64,000 bases of DNA from Diphasiastrum complanatum (Eukaryota; Streptophyta; Lycopodiopsida; Lycopodiales; Lycopodiaceae), in the NCBI GenBank assembly GCA_029204225.1, contig CM055093.1:5441205-5505204 (forward strand), written 5' to 3'. Positions 36,501 through 47,116 of the stretch are shown in pieces. The notes beneath the pieces are model-generated. The model saw only the letters and a program-made list of their open reading frames with translations. It was not told the origin of the DNA and did no database searches. The first letter of the stretch is position 1; every line of letters starts with the position of its first letter. A program made the translations under genes and the position numbers.

Positions 36501-37110
36501 TCATAAGGACACAGAAAATTTTATTCAGACATGTGATGTTTGCCAGCGAGCACGACGGCCTACTCGACAGAATTATGAACCCTTGCATCCGGTTTTATCG
36601 CAGGCACCGTTTGAAAAATGGGGACTGGATTATGTTGGTCCTATTCATCCTGCCGCGCAAGGATCTCAGGCCCGATACATTATCGTTGCAACTGATTATA
36701 TGACCAAGTGGGTTGAAGCCAAAGGTGTCAAAGTGGCTGATGCGAAATCTACGGCCAAGTTTCTATATGAAAATATTATAATCAGATTTGGATGTCCGAT
36801 CGAAATTGTCAGTGACCGGGGTACATACTTTGTTAATCAAACAATAAAGTGTTTACTGGAAGATTTTTTCGTTATACACAGATTTAGTACTCCCTACTAT
36901 CCCAGAGGGAATGGCCAAGCTGAATCTTCCAATAATATTCTCTGCACCATTTTGAAAAAGACAGTTGAAGCAAGTCGGTCCGATTGGGAACATAAAACGT
37001 ATGCAGCATTATGGGCATTCAGAACCGCTTACAAAAATAGTACAAATCAAACACCTATTCAATTGGTTTATGGTCAAGATGCTATTATGCCAATTGAATT
37101 TTTAATCCCA
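33511..37110 (+). pseudogene. Ty3 pol: protease, RT, RNase H, integrase; broken
   Basis: 33511-33810 is non-coding or decayed. Protease (34015-34491) has IDGGSGVNL. RT starts in the frame 34461-35297 (stop at 34731): FAWTYQDLKGI, VPKKNGKLRICVN, FLDGFSGYNQ, FGLYNAP. About 60 extra bp with a stop follow, then SFQRVM and the catalytic YLDD near 35375. After another shift RNase H appears (HTDASKYAIG, TTERKALAM, YTNHQPL, 35598-36506). An extra G near 36488 shifts the frame into the integrase (36418-37113): CDVCQRA, LDYVGPI, VSDRGTYF, GQAESSNN (D, D, E present). It ends at MPIEFLIP, without the C-terminal module. Confidence 0.92.
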
Positions 37111-37524
37111 TGAGTCAGGCGAATGTTCAGTGATGATCTTAAAACGTCAAAATTAGGTTGTCCATAGGTTCAGATTGTGAAAAAATGCATTTATGACAGT
37201 ACTTGGGTGAAGGTTCATCCTTCGCCAGCCCTGGAAAACGTTCGCCTGATAGGCTCAGATCCCCCAGAAACCTTTGCCAAGATTTTTATAGCCTATTTTT
37301 ACAGTACTGCACATGCCTGCAAATTTTTGTTCAGAACTGATCAGCCAAACTACTATTCAGTGTAATGGACCCACCAAATTCACCTACAAGTTGGCTGAAT
37401 TCGATTCATTCCTCACTTGTGCCAGCGAAGCTCTTGCGAATTTTTCTTGCGACCAAAGCCTTCCAAATTTCTTGCATTGCCTTCTGATACACTTTCACGC
37501 GTTTATAATTCCTTTCTGATCATC

Positions 37525-39414
37525 ATGTCTTCTACCGATATTTCCCAGTCTCCGCGCTATACTATCCATCGTGATGTCCCATCTGCAACGGACATCATGA
37601 TTCTTCCTAGCACAAGCATGATCACTCAATGGATGACCCTTGCGAAGCCTCTACTCACTGCAATGGGTATTCATGAGAGAGCCTTTTCGGGTCGTATCAA
37701 TATGGATTTCATCACTCTTGCCTTCAGTACGTGGAAGGAAGAGAAATCCAAATTCTATATCACTTTCCGGGGAGCCACACACAAGGTGCCAATCACTGAG
37801 GCCGCCCTTGCAGCCCTAGGAATATCATCTGGTACGCAGGCCTCACCCAATTACAAGCACGCCAAACAGGCCATCAAGCCATTTATTGACCTCACCAACA
37901 ATCTGCACTGGACCAATGATGGCTACCTTTTGGAAGCCATCACTGAGCCTTCCATCCACACAGCTGCCCAGCTATTGAATAATTTCCTGATGGTTGGCAA
38001 CCTCAGAAAAGACCGCATCACATCTCAAATCCATCACAGGATAGTGGAATCCCACACTAAGTTGGCCAAAGCCCCTCTTGAACCATATAATTGGTTCAAG
38101 ACTGTTTCTAGTGAGCTCAAATGAGCTATTAAGGCCAATACTAAGCAGCAGTTCGCTGCTGGCTCTTTATTGTCCCTTTTAGCCGCTTCTCACTTAGAAA
38201 ACAGAATCCATGGCTTTCACCTGGATTATGTGCTTTCGGTCTACGAAGAAGCACCCGCAGAATCATCCCATCAGGCCTCAAGCTCTCATAGTCGTCGTCG
38301 TCCACGCACCGAGATCGTAATTACTGACTCGCCTTCCGCGTCACGATGTCGCACTAGGCATACCTCGTCAGCTGCGCTTCCACCCCCTGCTGTTGTTCGC
38401 ACTGAACTTCCCATCCCCCTAGCCTCTGATGCTTCCCTCACCTCTGCTCTCATACAAGGACAGTCTGTGACCATTGGGCCTACCATTCCCATCATAGCTG
38501 CCCAGGCCGCCTCACCCCCGCACACCAAAGCCACCTCACCCAACACACAGTTCTTTATGGATATGTTCGATGATTCCGACCCCCTTGGGGCCACCGAAAT
38601 CTTTGAAATGCCCCAGAGCCCAGCGCCCTTTGAACCCCAATCCCTTGGAAGAGGATTCGGACATATCCATGAATCTACTATTGGTGTCGAAGATGCCAGC
38701 CAGCAACCTCACACACAAGGTAGCCCAGCCACACTTCGAGTCGACACAGCTGTAAAATCACCAAAACAGTTCGACGCCACAGTGCCTGAAGGGTTTGAAG
38801 AGGAGGATATTTTTGAAGAAGAAGAGACCGTGGCACCTATTCCACGCCAACCAGGGACAGTACCATCAGGTCCTCCTGCTGTTGCTGCCGCCACGACCAT
38901 AGATTCTGGTGATGCTCTAGGATTGGTTTCAAGCCTTGGGCAAGTGATCAGCTCCCTGCAAAACGCCCTGACAACCGCACAGGATCAGGTAGTTCAGGCA
39001 GTGCAAGATGCCAAGCAACAGGTGCAACTGCTAGAAGGGCAATTACAGATGGCTGAACAAGATCGCACACGGCTTCAAGGTGAATTGGATGCGACCACCC
39101 TTGAGCGTGATGCCTATCTGCAAACGCAAATACCCGATCATCCGGTCACACCGACGGAGATTGCGTATTTATTCAAAAAAGTGGAGACATACAAAGTGGC
39201 CCTTCAAGGATTCCAAGGCCGCTTTGATAAGTTCAAAGGAGCAGCTTCAACCGAGTTGGCCAAGGCAAAAGAGACCATCACCGCCTATGAAAAAGCAGCC
39301 GCTCAGGTGTTGGAAGCCGGACCACAAATCCCCGTCCCAGTCATGCCGCAATTCTCCCCCCCGCGCCAAGAAGCTGTACCAATGGATACAGGGATTGATT
39401 CGAGCATGGACTAG
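37525..39414 (+). pseudogene. Env-like post-integrase ORF, copy 1
   Basis: ATG at 37525. 629 codons to a TAG at 39412, with one in-frame TGA at 38122-38124. The N-terminal 200 residues (FSGRINMDFITLAFSTWKE, FRGATHKVPITEAALAALGI) resemble plant-transposon proteins that lie 3' of integrase in Athila-type elements. The middle is Ser/Pro/Thr-rich with an acidic patch (EEEDIFEEEE). Residues about 465-560 form a coiled coil (LQNALTTAQDQVVQAVQDAK, LQGELDATTLERDAY). No signal peptide or clear membrane segment was seen, so a true envelope role is doubtful. The same frame stays open past the TAG to 39732. Confidence 0.75.
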
Positions 39415-40321
39415 GGGGGAGCTCCAAATATAGCAGATCAACCGCCAACCAAACCGGCAGTACAAGCGGGTCCATCCTCATCAAGGACAAGACCTCTATT
39501 CAGAAGGCCCATCAGCGTCGAGGACCAGATCCAGACCTTCTTAAAGCAACATCTGCATGAGTCCTCGCGTGGTGGATGGGTTCTAAAATTTAAGACCTCC
39601 GAGATCGAGGCCGACAAAGAGTTGGACAAAATACCTGCACTGGGAGAGCAGTCGGCATGGATAATCACGGTTTTTGAGAAAACTCCGGAATCAATTAGGA
39701 GTTACGTCGCCAGCCTCGCCAGTTGCAAGTAGATCCCTATTACGTGCCAATGCCGCGAAGAAATAAATGGAAAGATTTGGGGTTGGCTATGGACAAAATC
39801 ACCATCCATACGCCCAATTGGCCAATCATCCATCAGCCTTACAGCTAGACCATTTCAATGGACTTCCACCGTGCTTTACAAGCATATCAGAGAGAGTATG
39901 TCCACTCTCCATATCCAACGGTGCGACAATCGGCAATGTTTGCTAAAGATCTAACTTTGTTGGCGTCAGTGGCAACCAAATGGGACGATTGCCTCCCTCC
40001 AACTGGCATTCGATCCAAATACGCCGATGGCCTCAGAGCAAATCAAAGATCAGCTGCCAGTTGCTCGTCTCTACTTTCGTGCGGCTATGATGGGAGGCTC
40101 TTGGGAATCCCACTTCGCCTCATGGCAAACCTCCAAGTGGATTGTCGGAGCCCACCGTTGTTTCCTGCCCCATAATTTGGATTTCAATACTGCACGCCTT
40201 GACTTTATGGAGAGAAGGTGCAGTATCATTTAATCAAGATTCGGTGCGAAGCCAATAAAAATCCCCAATAACTGCATATTGCAGGTGTCGTGGGACCACC
40301 ACCAGTTTTGGTGGGGGATAC
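39415..40321 (+). pseudogene. Downstream extension and second ORF, copy 1
   Basis: After the TAG, about 105 codons continue in frame (RPLFRRPISVEDQIQTFLKQ, YVASLASCK) to 39732. A different frame then reads YYVPMPRRNKWKDLG, MDFHRALQAYQREYV, and after another shift YFRAAMMGGSWESHFASW to 40233. No known domain was recognised. A purine-rich tract (GGTGGGGGA, 40311-40319) just before LTR2 is the likely polypurine tract. Confidence 0.6.
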
Positions 40322-40867
40322 TGTTGGAGGGTTTGCGGATCCCAAGGCAACCCTAACCCTAGTTAATAAGTGAGAGGGATTTGGCACCCTGCGTGTGTAA
40401 GTCCAACCCAATGATCACATAGTTATTTGATTGATCAGTTAAAAGTTAATAAAAGGACTTTAGGCCTTTTGCGGGACTTTTCATGTCGCATGGCCTAAAT
40501 GTCAATTTAGTGAATAAAGTTGGGTTTCCCTCCAATTTTGATGGTTCCCACACTTTTTTAAATTTGAATAAAAAGAGAGGCAAGACTGGACCAATAGGAT
40601 TCAGAGGCCAGGGTCCTCCTCTCTACTATAAAAAGGGACCAACTCGAGTTGCTCCTGATGTTCATTTCCTCATTTCAATAAAGCAGATTGGTTCTCTTTA
40701 GAAATGGATTGATGAATGTCCTTGCTCTTCCTCTCTTTTCCTCCATTTCTCATGCTTTCTTTAAGAAAGAGTAAGTTCCTATCATTGTTGTGGATTTAGG
40801 GTTAATGGAAGTAGGGTTAATGGATGTAGTGTTAATGCTTAGTGTTAATGGATGTTAGTGTTAGATC
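40322..40867 (+). repeat. LTR2, internal, 3'-truncated
   Basis: Starts TGTTGGAGGG like LTR1 and LTR3 and ends abruptly after GTGTTAGATC; about 140 bp of the 3' end are missing. It shares the indels of LTR3, not LTR1. TATA box retained near 40627. Confidence 0.9.
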
Positions 40868-41199
40868 TCAATATATTTTTTAATTTTATTTGTTTTTCAA
40901 TTTTTTGTTTTCAGTATTTAATTTGCTAACATTTTTGGAAAAAGACAGTTAAAAAAAAGTAAAAATAAAAAAAAACAAAAAAATAAGGAAAAACTAATGA
41001 GCAAAAGTCAGGAAGTCATTAGCATAAGGAAAAGGAAGCACAGTATTTTTGATGAACAATGACTTAGAAAATCACTGATTTGGGCAGATTTGGCCTAATA
41101 CAGTACCAGAAACCTTCGCTGAGCTCTCAGACTGTACATCCACCCTTGATTTATCTAAATTGAGGTGGGCGAAGGTTCCTGACGAGAAAATCCAATTTT
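40868..41199 (+). other. Spacer between LTR2 and module copy 2
   Basis: AT-rich at first (A runs near 40953-40985), then AACCTTCGCTGAG and GGCGAAGG words. It has no counterpart in module 1, where the integrase joins the GAGTCAGGCG boundary directly. Most simply it is the original post-integrase spacer, lost from copy 1. Confidence 0.55.
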
Positions 41200-41613
41200 T
41201 GAGTCAGGCGAATGTTCAGTGATGATCTTAAAACGTCAAAATTAGGTTGTCCATAGGTTCAGATTGTGAAAAAATGCATTTATGACAGTACTTGGGTGAA
41301 GGTTCATCCTTCGCCAGCCCTGGAAAACGTTCGCCTGATAGGCTCAGATCCCCCAGAAACCTTTGCCAAGATTTTTATAGCCTATTTTTACAGTACTGCA
41401 CATGCCTGCAAATTTTTGTTCAGAACTGATCAGCCAAACTACTATTCAGTGTAATGGACCCACCAAATTCACCTACAAGTTGGCTGAATTCGATTCATTC
41501 CTCACTTGTGCCAGCGAAGCTCTTGCGAATTTTTCTTGCGACCAAAGCCTTCCAAATTTCTTGCATTGCCTTCTGATACACTTTCACGCGTTTATAATTC
41601 CTTTCTGATCATC

Positions 41614-43498
41614 ATGTCTTCTACCGATATTTCCCAGTCTCCGCGCTATACTATCCATCGTGATGTCCCATCTGCAACGGACATCATGATTCTTCCTAGC
41701 ACAAGCATGATCACTCAATGGATGACCCTTGCGAAGCCTCTACTCACTGCAATGGGTATTCATGAGAGAGCCTTTTCGGGTCGTATCAATATGGATTTCA
41801 TCACTCTTGCCTTCAGTACGTGGAAGGAAGAGAAATCCAAATTCTATATCACTTTCCGGGGAGCCACACACAAGGTGCCAATCACTGAGGCCGCCCTTGC
41901 AGCCCTAGGAATATCATCTGGTACGCAGGCCTCACCCAATTACAAGCACGCCAAACAGGCCATCAAGCCATTTATTGACCTCACCAACAATCTGCACTGG
42001 ACCAATGATGGCTACCTTTTGGAAGCCATCACTGAGCCTTCCATCCACACAGCTGCCCAGCTATTGAATAATTTCCTGATGGTTGGCAACCTCAGAAAAG
42101 ACCGCATCACATCTCAAATCCATCACAGGATAGTGGAATCCCACACTAAGTTGGCCAAAGCCCCTCTTGAAACATATAATTGGTTCAAGACTGTTTCTAG
42201 TGAGCTCAAATGAGCTATTAAGGCCAATACTAAGCAGCAGTTCGCTGCTGGCTCTTTATTGTCCCTTTTAGCCGCTTCTCACTTAGAAAACAGAATCCAT
42301 GGCTTTCACCTGGATTATGTGCTTTCGGTCTACGAAGAAGCACCCGCAGAATCATCCCATCAGGCCTCAAGCTCTCATAGTCGTCGTCGTCCACGCACCG
42401 AGATCGTAATTACTGACTCGCCTTCCGCGTCACGATGTCGCACTAGGCATACCTCGTCAGCTGCGCTTCCACCCCCTGCTGTTGTTCGCACTGAACTTCC
42501 CATCCCCCTAGCCTCTGATGCTTCCCTCACCTCTGCTCTCATACAAGGACAGTCTGTGACCATTGGGCCTACCATTCCCATCATAGCTGCCCAGGCCGCC
42601 TCACCCCCGCACACCAAAGCCACCTCACCCAACACACAGTTCTTTATGGATATGTTCGATGATTCCGACCCCCTTGGGGCCACCGAAATCTTTGAAATGC
42701 CCCAGAGCCCAGCGCCCTTTGAACCCCAATCCCTTGGAAGAGGATTCGGACATATCCATGAATCTACTATTGGTGGAAGATGCCAGCCAGCAACCTCACA
42801 CACAAGGTAGCCCAGCCACACTTCGAGTCGACACAGCTGTAAAATCACCAAAACAGTTCGACGCCACAGTGCCTGAAGGGTTTGAAGAGGAGGATATTTT
42901 TGAAGAAGAGACCGTGGCACCTATTCCACGCCAACCAGGGACAGTACCATCAGGTCCTCCTGCTGTTGCCGCCGCCACGACCATAGATTCTGGTGATGCT
43001 CTAGGATTGGTTTCAAGCCTTGGGCAAGTGATCAGCTCCCTGCAAAACGCCCTGACAACCGCACAGGATCAGGTAGTTCAGGCAGTGCAAGATGCCAAGC
43101 AACAGGTGCAACTGCTAGAAGGGCAATTACAGATGGCTGAACAAGATCGCACACGGCTTCAAGGTGAATTGGATGCGACCACCCTTGAGCGTGATGCCTA
43201 TCTGCAAACGCAAATACCCGATCATCCGGTCACACCGACGGAGATTGCGTATTTATTCAAAAAAGTGGAGACATACAAAGTGGCCCTTCAAGGATTCCAA
43301 GGCCGCTTTGATAAGTTCAAAGGAGCAGCTTCAACCGAGTTGGCCAAGGCAAAAGAGACCATCACCGCCTATGAAAAAGCAGCCGCTCAGGTGTTGGAAG
43401 CCGGACCACAAATCCCCGTCCCAGTCATGCCGCAATTCTCCCCCCCGCGCCAAGAAGCTGTACCAATGGATACAGGGATTGATTCGAGCATGGACTAG
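41614..43498 (+). pseudogene. Env-like post-integrase ORF, copy 2
   Basis: Near-identical to copy 1, with the same in-frame TGA (42211-42213). A 2-bp deletion near 42775 (TGTCGAAG became TGGAAG) shifts the frame in the Ser/Pro-rich middle, and a 3-bp deletion removes one Glu from the acidic patch (near 42903). The coiled coil and the TAG end are retained. The shared TGA predates the duplication; the 2-bp deletion came after. Confidence 0.85.
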
Positions 43499-44405
43499 GG
43501 GGGAGCTCCAAATATAGCAGATCAACCGCCAACCAAACCGGCAGTACAAGCGGGTCCATCCTCATCAAGGACAAGACCTCTATTCAGAAGGCCCATCAGC
43601 GTCGAGGACCAGATCCAGACCTTCTTAAAGCAACATCTGCATGAGTCCTCGCGTGGTGGATGGGTTCTAAAATTTAAGACCTCCGAGATCGAGGCCGACA
43701 AAGAGTTGGACAAAATACCTGCACTAAGAGAGCAGTCGGCATGGATAATCACACTTTTTGAGAAAACTCCGGAATCAATTAGGAGTTACGTCGCCAGCCT
43801 CGCCAGTTGCAAGTAGATCCCTATTACGTGCCAATGCCGCGAAGAAATAAATGGAAAGATTTGGGGTTGGCTATGGACAAAATCACCATCCATACGCCCA
43901 ATTGGCCAATCATCCATCAGCCTTACAGCTAGACCATTTCAATGGACTTCCACCGTGCTTTACAAGCATATCAGAGAGAGTATGTCCACTCTCCATATCC
44001 AACGGTGCGACAATCGGCAATGTTTGCTAAAGATCTAACTCTGTTGGCGTCAGTGGCAACCAAATGGGACGATTGCCTCCCTCCAACTGGCATTCGATCC
44101 AAATACGCCGATGGCCTCAGAGCAAATCAAAGATCAGCTGCCAGTTGCTCGTCTCTACTTTCGTGCGGCTATGATGGGAGGCTCTTGGGAATCCCACTTC
44201 GCCTCATGGCAAACCTCCAAGTGGATTGCCGGAGCCCACCGTTGTTTCCTGCCCCATAATTTGGATTTCAATACTGCACGCCTTGACTTTATGGAGAGAA
44301 GGTGCAGTATCATTTAATCAAGATTCGGTGCGAAGCCAATAAAAATCCCCAATAACTGCATATTGCAGGTGTCGTGGGACCACCACCAGTTTTGGTGGGG
44401 GATAC
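43499..44405 (+). pseudogene. Downstream extension and second ORF, copy 2
   Basis: Same layout as 39415-40321, with a few substitutions (GGGAG to AAGAG near 43725, GTCGG to GCCGG near 44228). Ends in the same GGTGGGGGATAC tract before LTR3. Confidence 0.6.
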
Positions 44406-45088
44406 TGTTGGAGGGTTTGCGGATCCCAAGGCAACCCTAACCCTAGTTAATAAGTGAGAGGGATTTGGCACCCTGCGTGTGTAAGTCCAACCCAATGATC
44501 ACATAGTTATTTGATTGATCAGTTAAAAGTTAATAAAAGGACTTTAGGCCTTTTGCGGGACTTTTAATGTCGCATGGCCTAAATGTCAAGTTAGTGAATA
44601 AAGTTGGGTTTCCCTCCAATTTTGATGGTTCCCACACTTTTTTAAATTTGAATAAAAAGAGAGGCAAGACTGGACCAATAGGATTCAGAGGCCAGGGTCC
44701 TCCTCTCTACTATAAAAAGGGACCAACTCGAGTTGCTCCTGATGTTCATTTCCTCATTTCAATAAAGCAGATTGGTTCTCTTTAGAAATGGATTGATGAA
44801 TGTCCTTGCTCTTCCTCTCTTTTCCTCCATTTCTCATGCTTTCTTTAAGAAAGAGTAAGTTCCTATCATTGTTGTGGATTTAGGGTTAATGGAAGTAGGG
44901 TTAATGGATGTAGTGTTAATGCTTAGTGTTAATGGATGTTAGTGTTAGATCCTCCATTCATGTTGAAATTTGAACTATACTATCGCTCTCATGGGAACGA
45001 ACCTACGCGTGACAACTAACTTCATCTCCTTGATGCTAGATTGATTAGATCTTGGGTTGAGGATAGGCAAGGAAAGAAACCCACTACA
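44406..45088 (+). repeat. LTR3 (3' LTR), 683 bp
   Basis: TGTTGGAGGG...CCACTACA, complete at both ends and followed by CTAAC. Lacks the ~80-bp segment of LTR1 and carries GCTTAGTGTTAATGG. Confidence 0.92.
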
Positions 45089-45093
45089 CTAAC
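45089..45093. repeat. Target-site duplication, right copy (CTAAC)
   Basis: Identical to 30188-30192. It proves that everything between belongs to one insertion event or was later added inside it. Confidence 0.93.
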
Positions 45094-46167
45094 CCATTTG
45101 TCCTGTGCCCGAGAGTGGTGTCAAGAAAGCGTTTGGCTTCAGCCAAGGCATCCTGTGTATCCGGGATCCCACGAACTCTAATGTTGTGTGCTTTTTGGTC
45201 TCGTGATTTCTCTTCCGAGATGGTGGCTGAGATAACCGAAGAGATGGGAGCGCTTGGTTTGGTGCCTTTTTTCAGAACTGATGCCCAAGAAAGGGCCTCT
45301 TCTTGCTGCTTTTCAATCTTGGTCTCTAGTTCCCGTATCATATTGGTGGTAGATGCCGAAGCCGTAGCCTGTTTGGTCCCGATGGATTGTTCGAGTGATG
45401 CTACCTTGGACTGCAGCATGTTATTCTCGTGAATCAAGGATGTAACCGTTCCTTTCAGCTGCGAGATTTCTTGCCGCAAAGTCTGGAAATCGGCCCTGAT
45501 TTGATCAATCTGCCACGAAGAGAACAATTCAGTTGATTTGGAGGAGGAAGAATGGGATCCAAAACTGCCGTTAGGGTTGAGGTAATGCCAACAAAATTGC
45601 CAGCATCGGGGTCAATGAGAGGGAGGGAGATGCAATCAGCAGGGGGGGCAGATGTAGGAGAGGTGTCAGCAAGGGGCGACACGGATGCAGCGAGGGAGGG
45701 GAGTGTACGGGAGGTGACAGCAGGGGGCGGAGCAGTTGCAGCTGCATCTATGGAGGTGGAGGTGGGGGAGGCAGCAGCAGGGGGAGCTACACCGATGGAG
45801 GTGAAGGTAGGGGAGGCGGCAGCAGGGGGAGGAGTAGCTGCAACAGTGGAGAGGGGGGTAGGGGAGGCGGCAACAGAGGGGGGCGCAGCTGCAACATGGG
45901 TGGGTGTAGGGGGGGTTGCAACTATGGAGGTGGAAGTAGGGGAGGCAGCAGCAGGGGGAGCTGCAATGATGGAGGCGGAGGCAAGGGAGGCGGCAGCAGG
46001 GAGAGCTGCAGCGATGGAGGTGGAGGCAGGGGAGGCGGCAGCAGGGGGAGCTGCAGCGATGAAGGTGGAGGTAGGGGAGGTGGCAGCAGAGGTGGGGGAG
46101 GTGGAGGTAGGAGAGCGACGGGGTGAGGGGTCCTGCGAGTAGCAGCCCGTGTAGGAAGTGGCGCCAT
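45094..46167 (-). pseudogene. LINE B ORF1, N-terminal part with Pro-rich repeats
   Basis: ATG at 46167 (MAPLPTRAATRR) opens a long run of PPPLPPPPSLQL-type repeats encoded by a 45-bp minisatellite. Several frames are used across 45930-45530. The coiled coil lies in the frame 45527-45094 (IRADFQTLRQEISQLKGTV, then MIRELETKIEKQQEE), followed by ISATISEEKSRDQKAHNIRVRGIP. It stops at the Ty3 insertion in the middle of the RRM-like domain. Expected role: nucleic-acid-binding ORF1 protein; non-functional because of shifts and insertion. Confidence 0.8.
45720..46120. repeat. 45-bp minisatellite, about 8-9 units
   Basis: Units such as AGCTGCAGCGATGGAGGTGG followed by AGGCAGGGGAGGCGGCAGCA, spaced exactly 45 bp in the best-preserved copies (for example starts at about 45959, 46004, 46049). 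It encodes 15-residue Pro/Leu-rich repeats in LINE B ORF1. Not CRISPR: no unique spacers. Confidence 0.85.
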
Positions 46168-47050
46168 GGAGAGCGATGGTGTAACCTAGCCTTTATTGTA
46201 AACTATTTTTGAATGAAGTTAGGTCTTTGAATAGGATTTTGGACCTTTAAATGAATTTGAGTTACAAAAGGGGCCCTCAATGTTAGAAAAGGGGCTTTGT
46301 TAAGCGATAAAGGGAATTCCACATCACAATATCATGACACATTCAAAAGGAAATCCTCTATCCTACACTTGCAACCACAAGGGGTGTAACAAGTGAGATA
46401 AAGCTTTCGTGTGTCTAAGGAATCTATCTTTCAGGCCAGTAATATTTGGAAAATCTCCAATAATCTTCTTAACCATCAAACGTATAGACAAAACAACTGA
46501 AAATGGAATTCCTTCATCAATAGAGTGGTCAACAATTGCCTCTTTTACATCATTCTTATCCATGAACATCGTAGCCTTTTTCACTTTGTTAGTTGACTGG
46601 GAGTAACTTCCCTTGAATGGAAGATTAAATTCGAAAAAAATATTTGATTAGCTACACAATCAATTTAGTTCCACATAGTCTTTGTTCCATTTTTTACATA
46701 GTCACCAAAATCAAAAGATTATAGTAAGCCGGGTTGATCACTCTTGCTTTAATCGGTGCAGCAACCAAATGTTTGAACCCTCTATATGTGAAACTTTCGA
46801 AACGTTTGGAAAAATTGACCAAATGGTGGAAATTTTTATTTTTTTTGAGGGGGGGGATTTTAGAAATCTAGAGTTTCCATAAAAATGAAACTTTTTGCAA
46901 TTTAAAAAAAAAATTACCCATTAGCTGTCGTACATGAGTATTATTTCTTTCAATGGATGGCTCTAGAAAATATTATTAGAGATCTCATTCTCTCACTACT
47001 AGTTTTGCTAGTCTCACTTCAATTTTTACTTCAGAGAAACGCTTCAGCAC
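46168..47050. other. Unassigned; weak hAT-transposase-like ORF inside
   Basis: No gene is called. A minus-strand frame at 46606-46363 reads ..IVDHSIDEGIPFSVVLSIRLMVKKII.., faintly like the GIPF.....F..M segment at the start of the hAT-transposase DUF659 region. One short block only; may be chance. Confidence 0.3.
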
Positions 47051-47053
47051 AAA

Positions 47054-47056
<3 letters not shown>

Positions 47057-47114
<58 letters not shown>
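47057..47114. repeat. (CT)n microsatellite
   Basis: About 29 CT units, preceded by AAATAAG and followed by a GC-rich segment with CTCCATCGCTG repeats (47190-47265), the same arrangement as at 15.95 kb. Confidence 0.92.

Positions 47115-47116
<2 letters not shown>

Larger units (their letters stand above)
30193..45088 (+). mobile_element. Ty3 (Tat/Athila-type) retrotransposon with duplicated 3' module
   Basis: 14.9-kb insertion in LINE B ORF1: LTR1 (30193-30935), tRNA-Asp primer site, leader, gag, pol, env-like module copy 1 (37111-40321), truncated LTR2 (40322-40867), spacer (40868-41199), module copy 2 (41200-44405), LTR3 (44406-45088). Flanked by CTAAC. The two modules differ at about ten places plus a 2-bp and a 3-bp indel over 3.2 kb, so the duplication is recent. 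A tRNA-Asp primer site, no chromodomain, and a long post-integrase ORF point to the Tat/Athila lineage. Confidence 0.93.
27934..46167 (-). mobile_element. LINE B: L1-like element, RT deleted, split by a Ty3 insertion
   Basis: Minus-strand LINE. ORF1 begins at 46167 and runs to 45094, is interrupted by the Ty3 insertion (30193-45088, target duplication CTAAC), then resumes at 30192 and ends at 29931. ORF2 follows (29921-28298) with an intact-looking endonuclease joined directly to the C-terminal zinc motif, no RT. The 3' UTR ends in a stem-loop and a (TC)n tail at about 27987-27937. Removing the Ty3 and one CTAAC copy makes ORF1 read through in the order expected from LINE A. LINE target duplications were not identified. 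Confidence 0.88.

Noticed and set aside
38122-38124. TGA as a selenocysteine codon
   Set aside because: Land plants lack the selenocysteine machinery and no suitable hairpin was seen; a plain stop or readthrough is simpler.
38286-38594. Antisense ORFs in the env-like region (also 42375-42920, 42796-42984)
   Set aside because: Shadows of the Ser/Pro-rich sense frame; identical antisense ORFs follow from the duplication.
45720-46120. CRISPR-like regular repeats
   Set aside because: Units are contiguous 45-bp minisatellite copies with no unique spacers, in a plant LINE.
46363-46606. hAT transposase fragment
   Set aside because: Only one short weak block matches; kept as a note in the region entry, not called as a gene.
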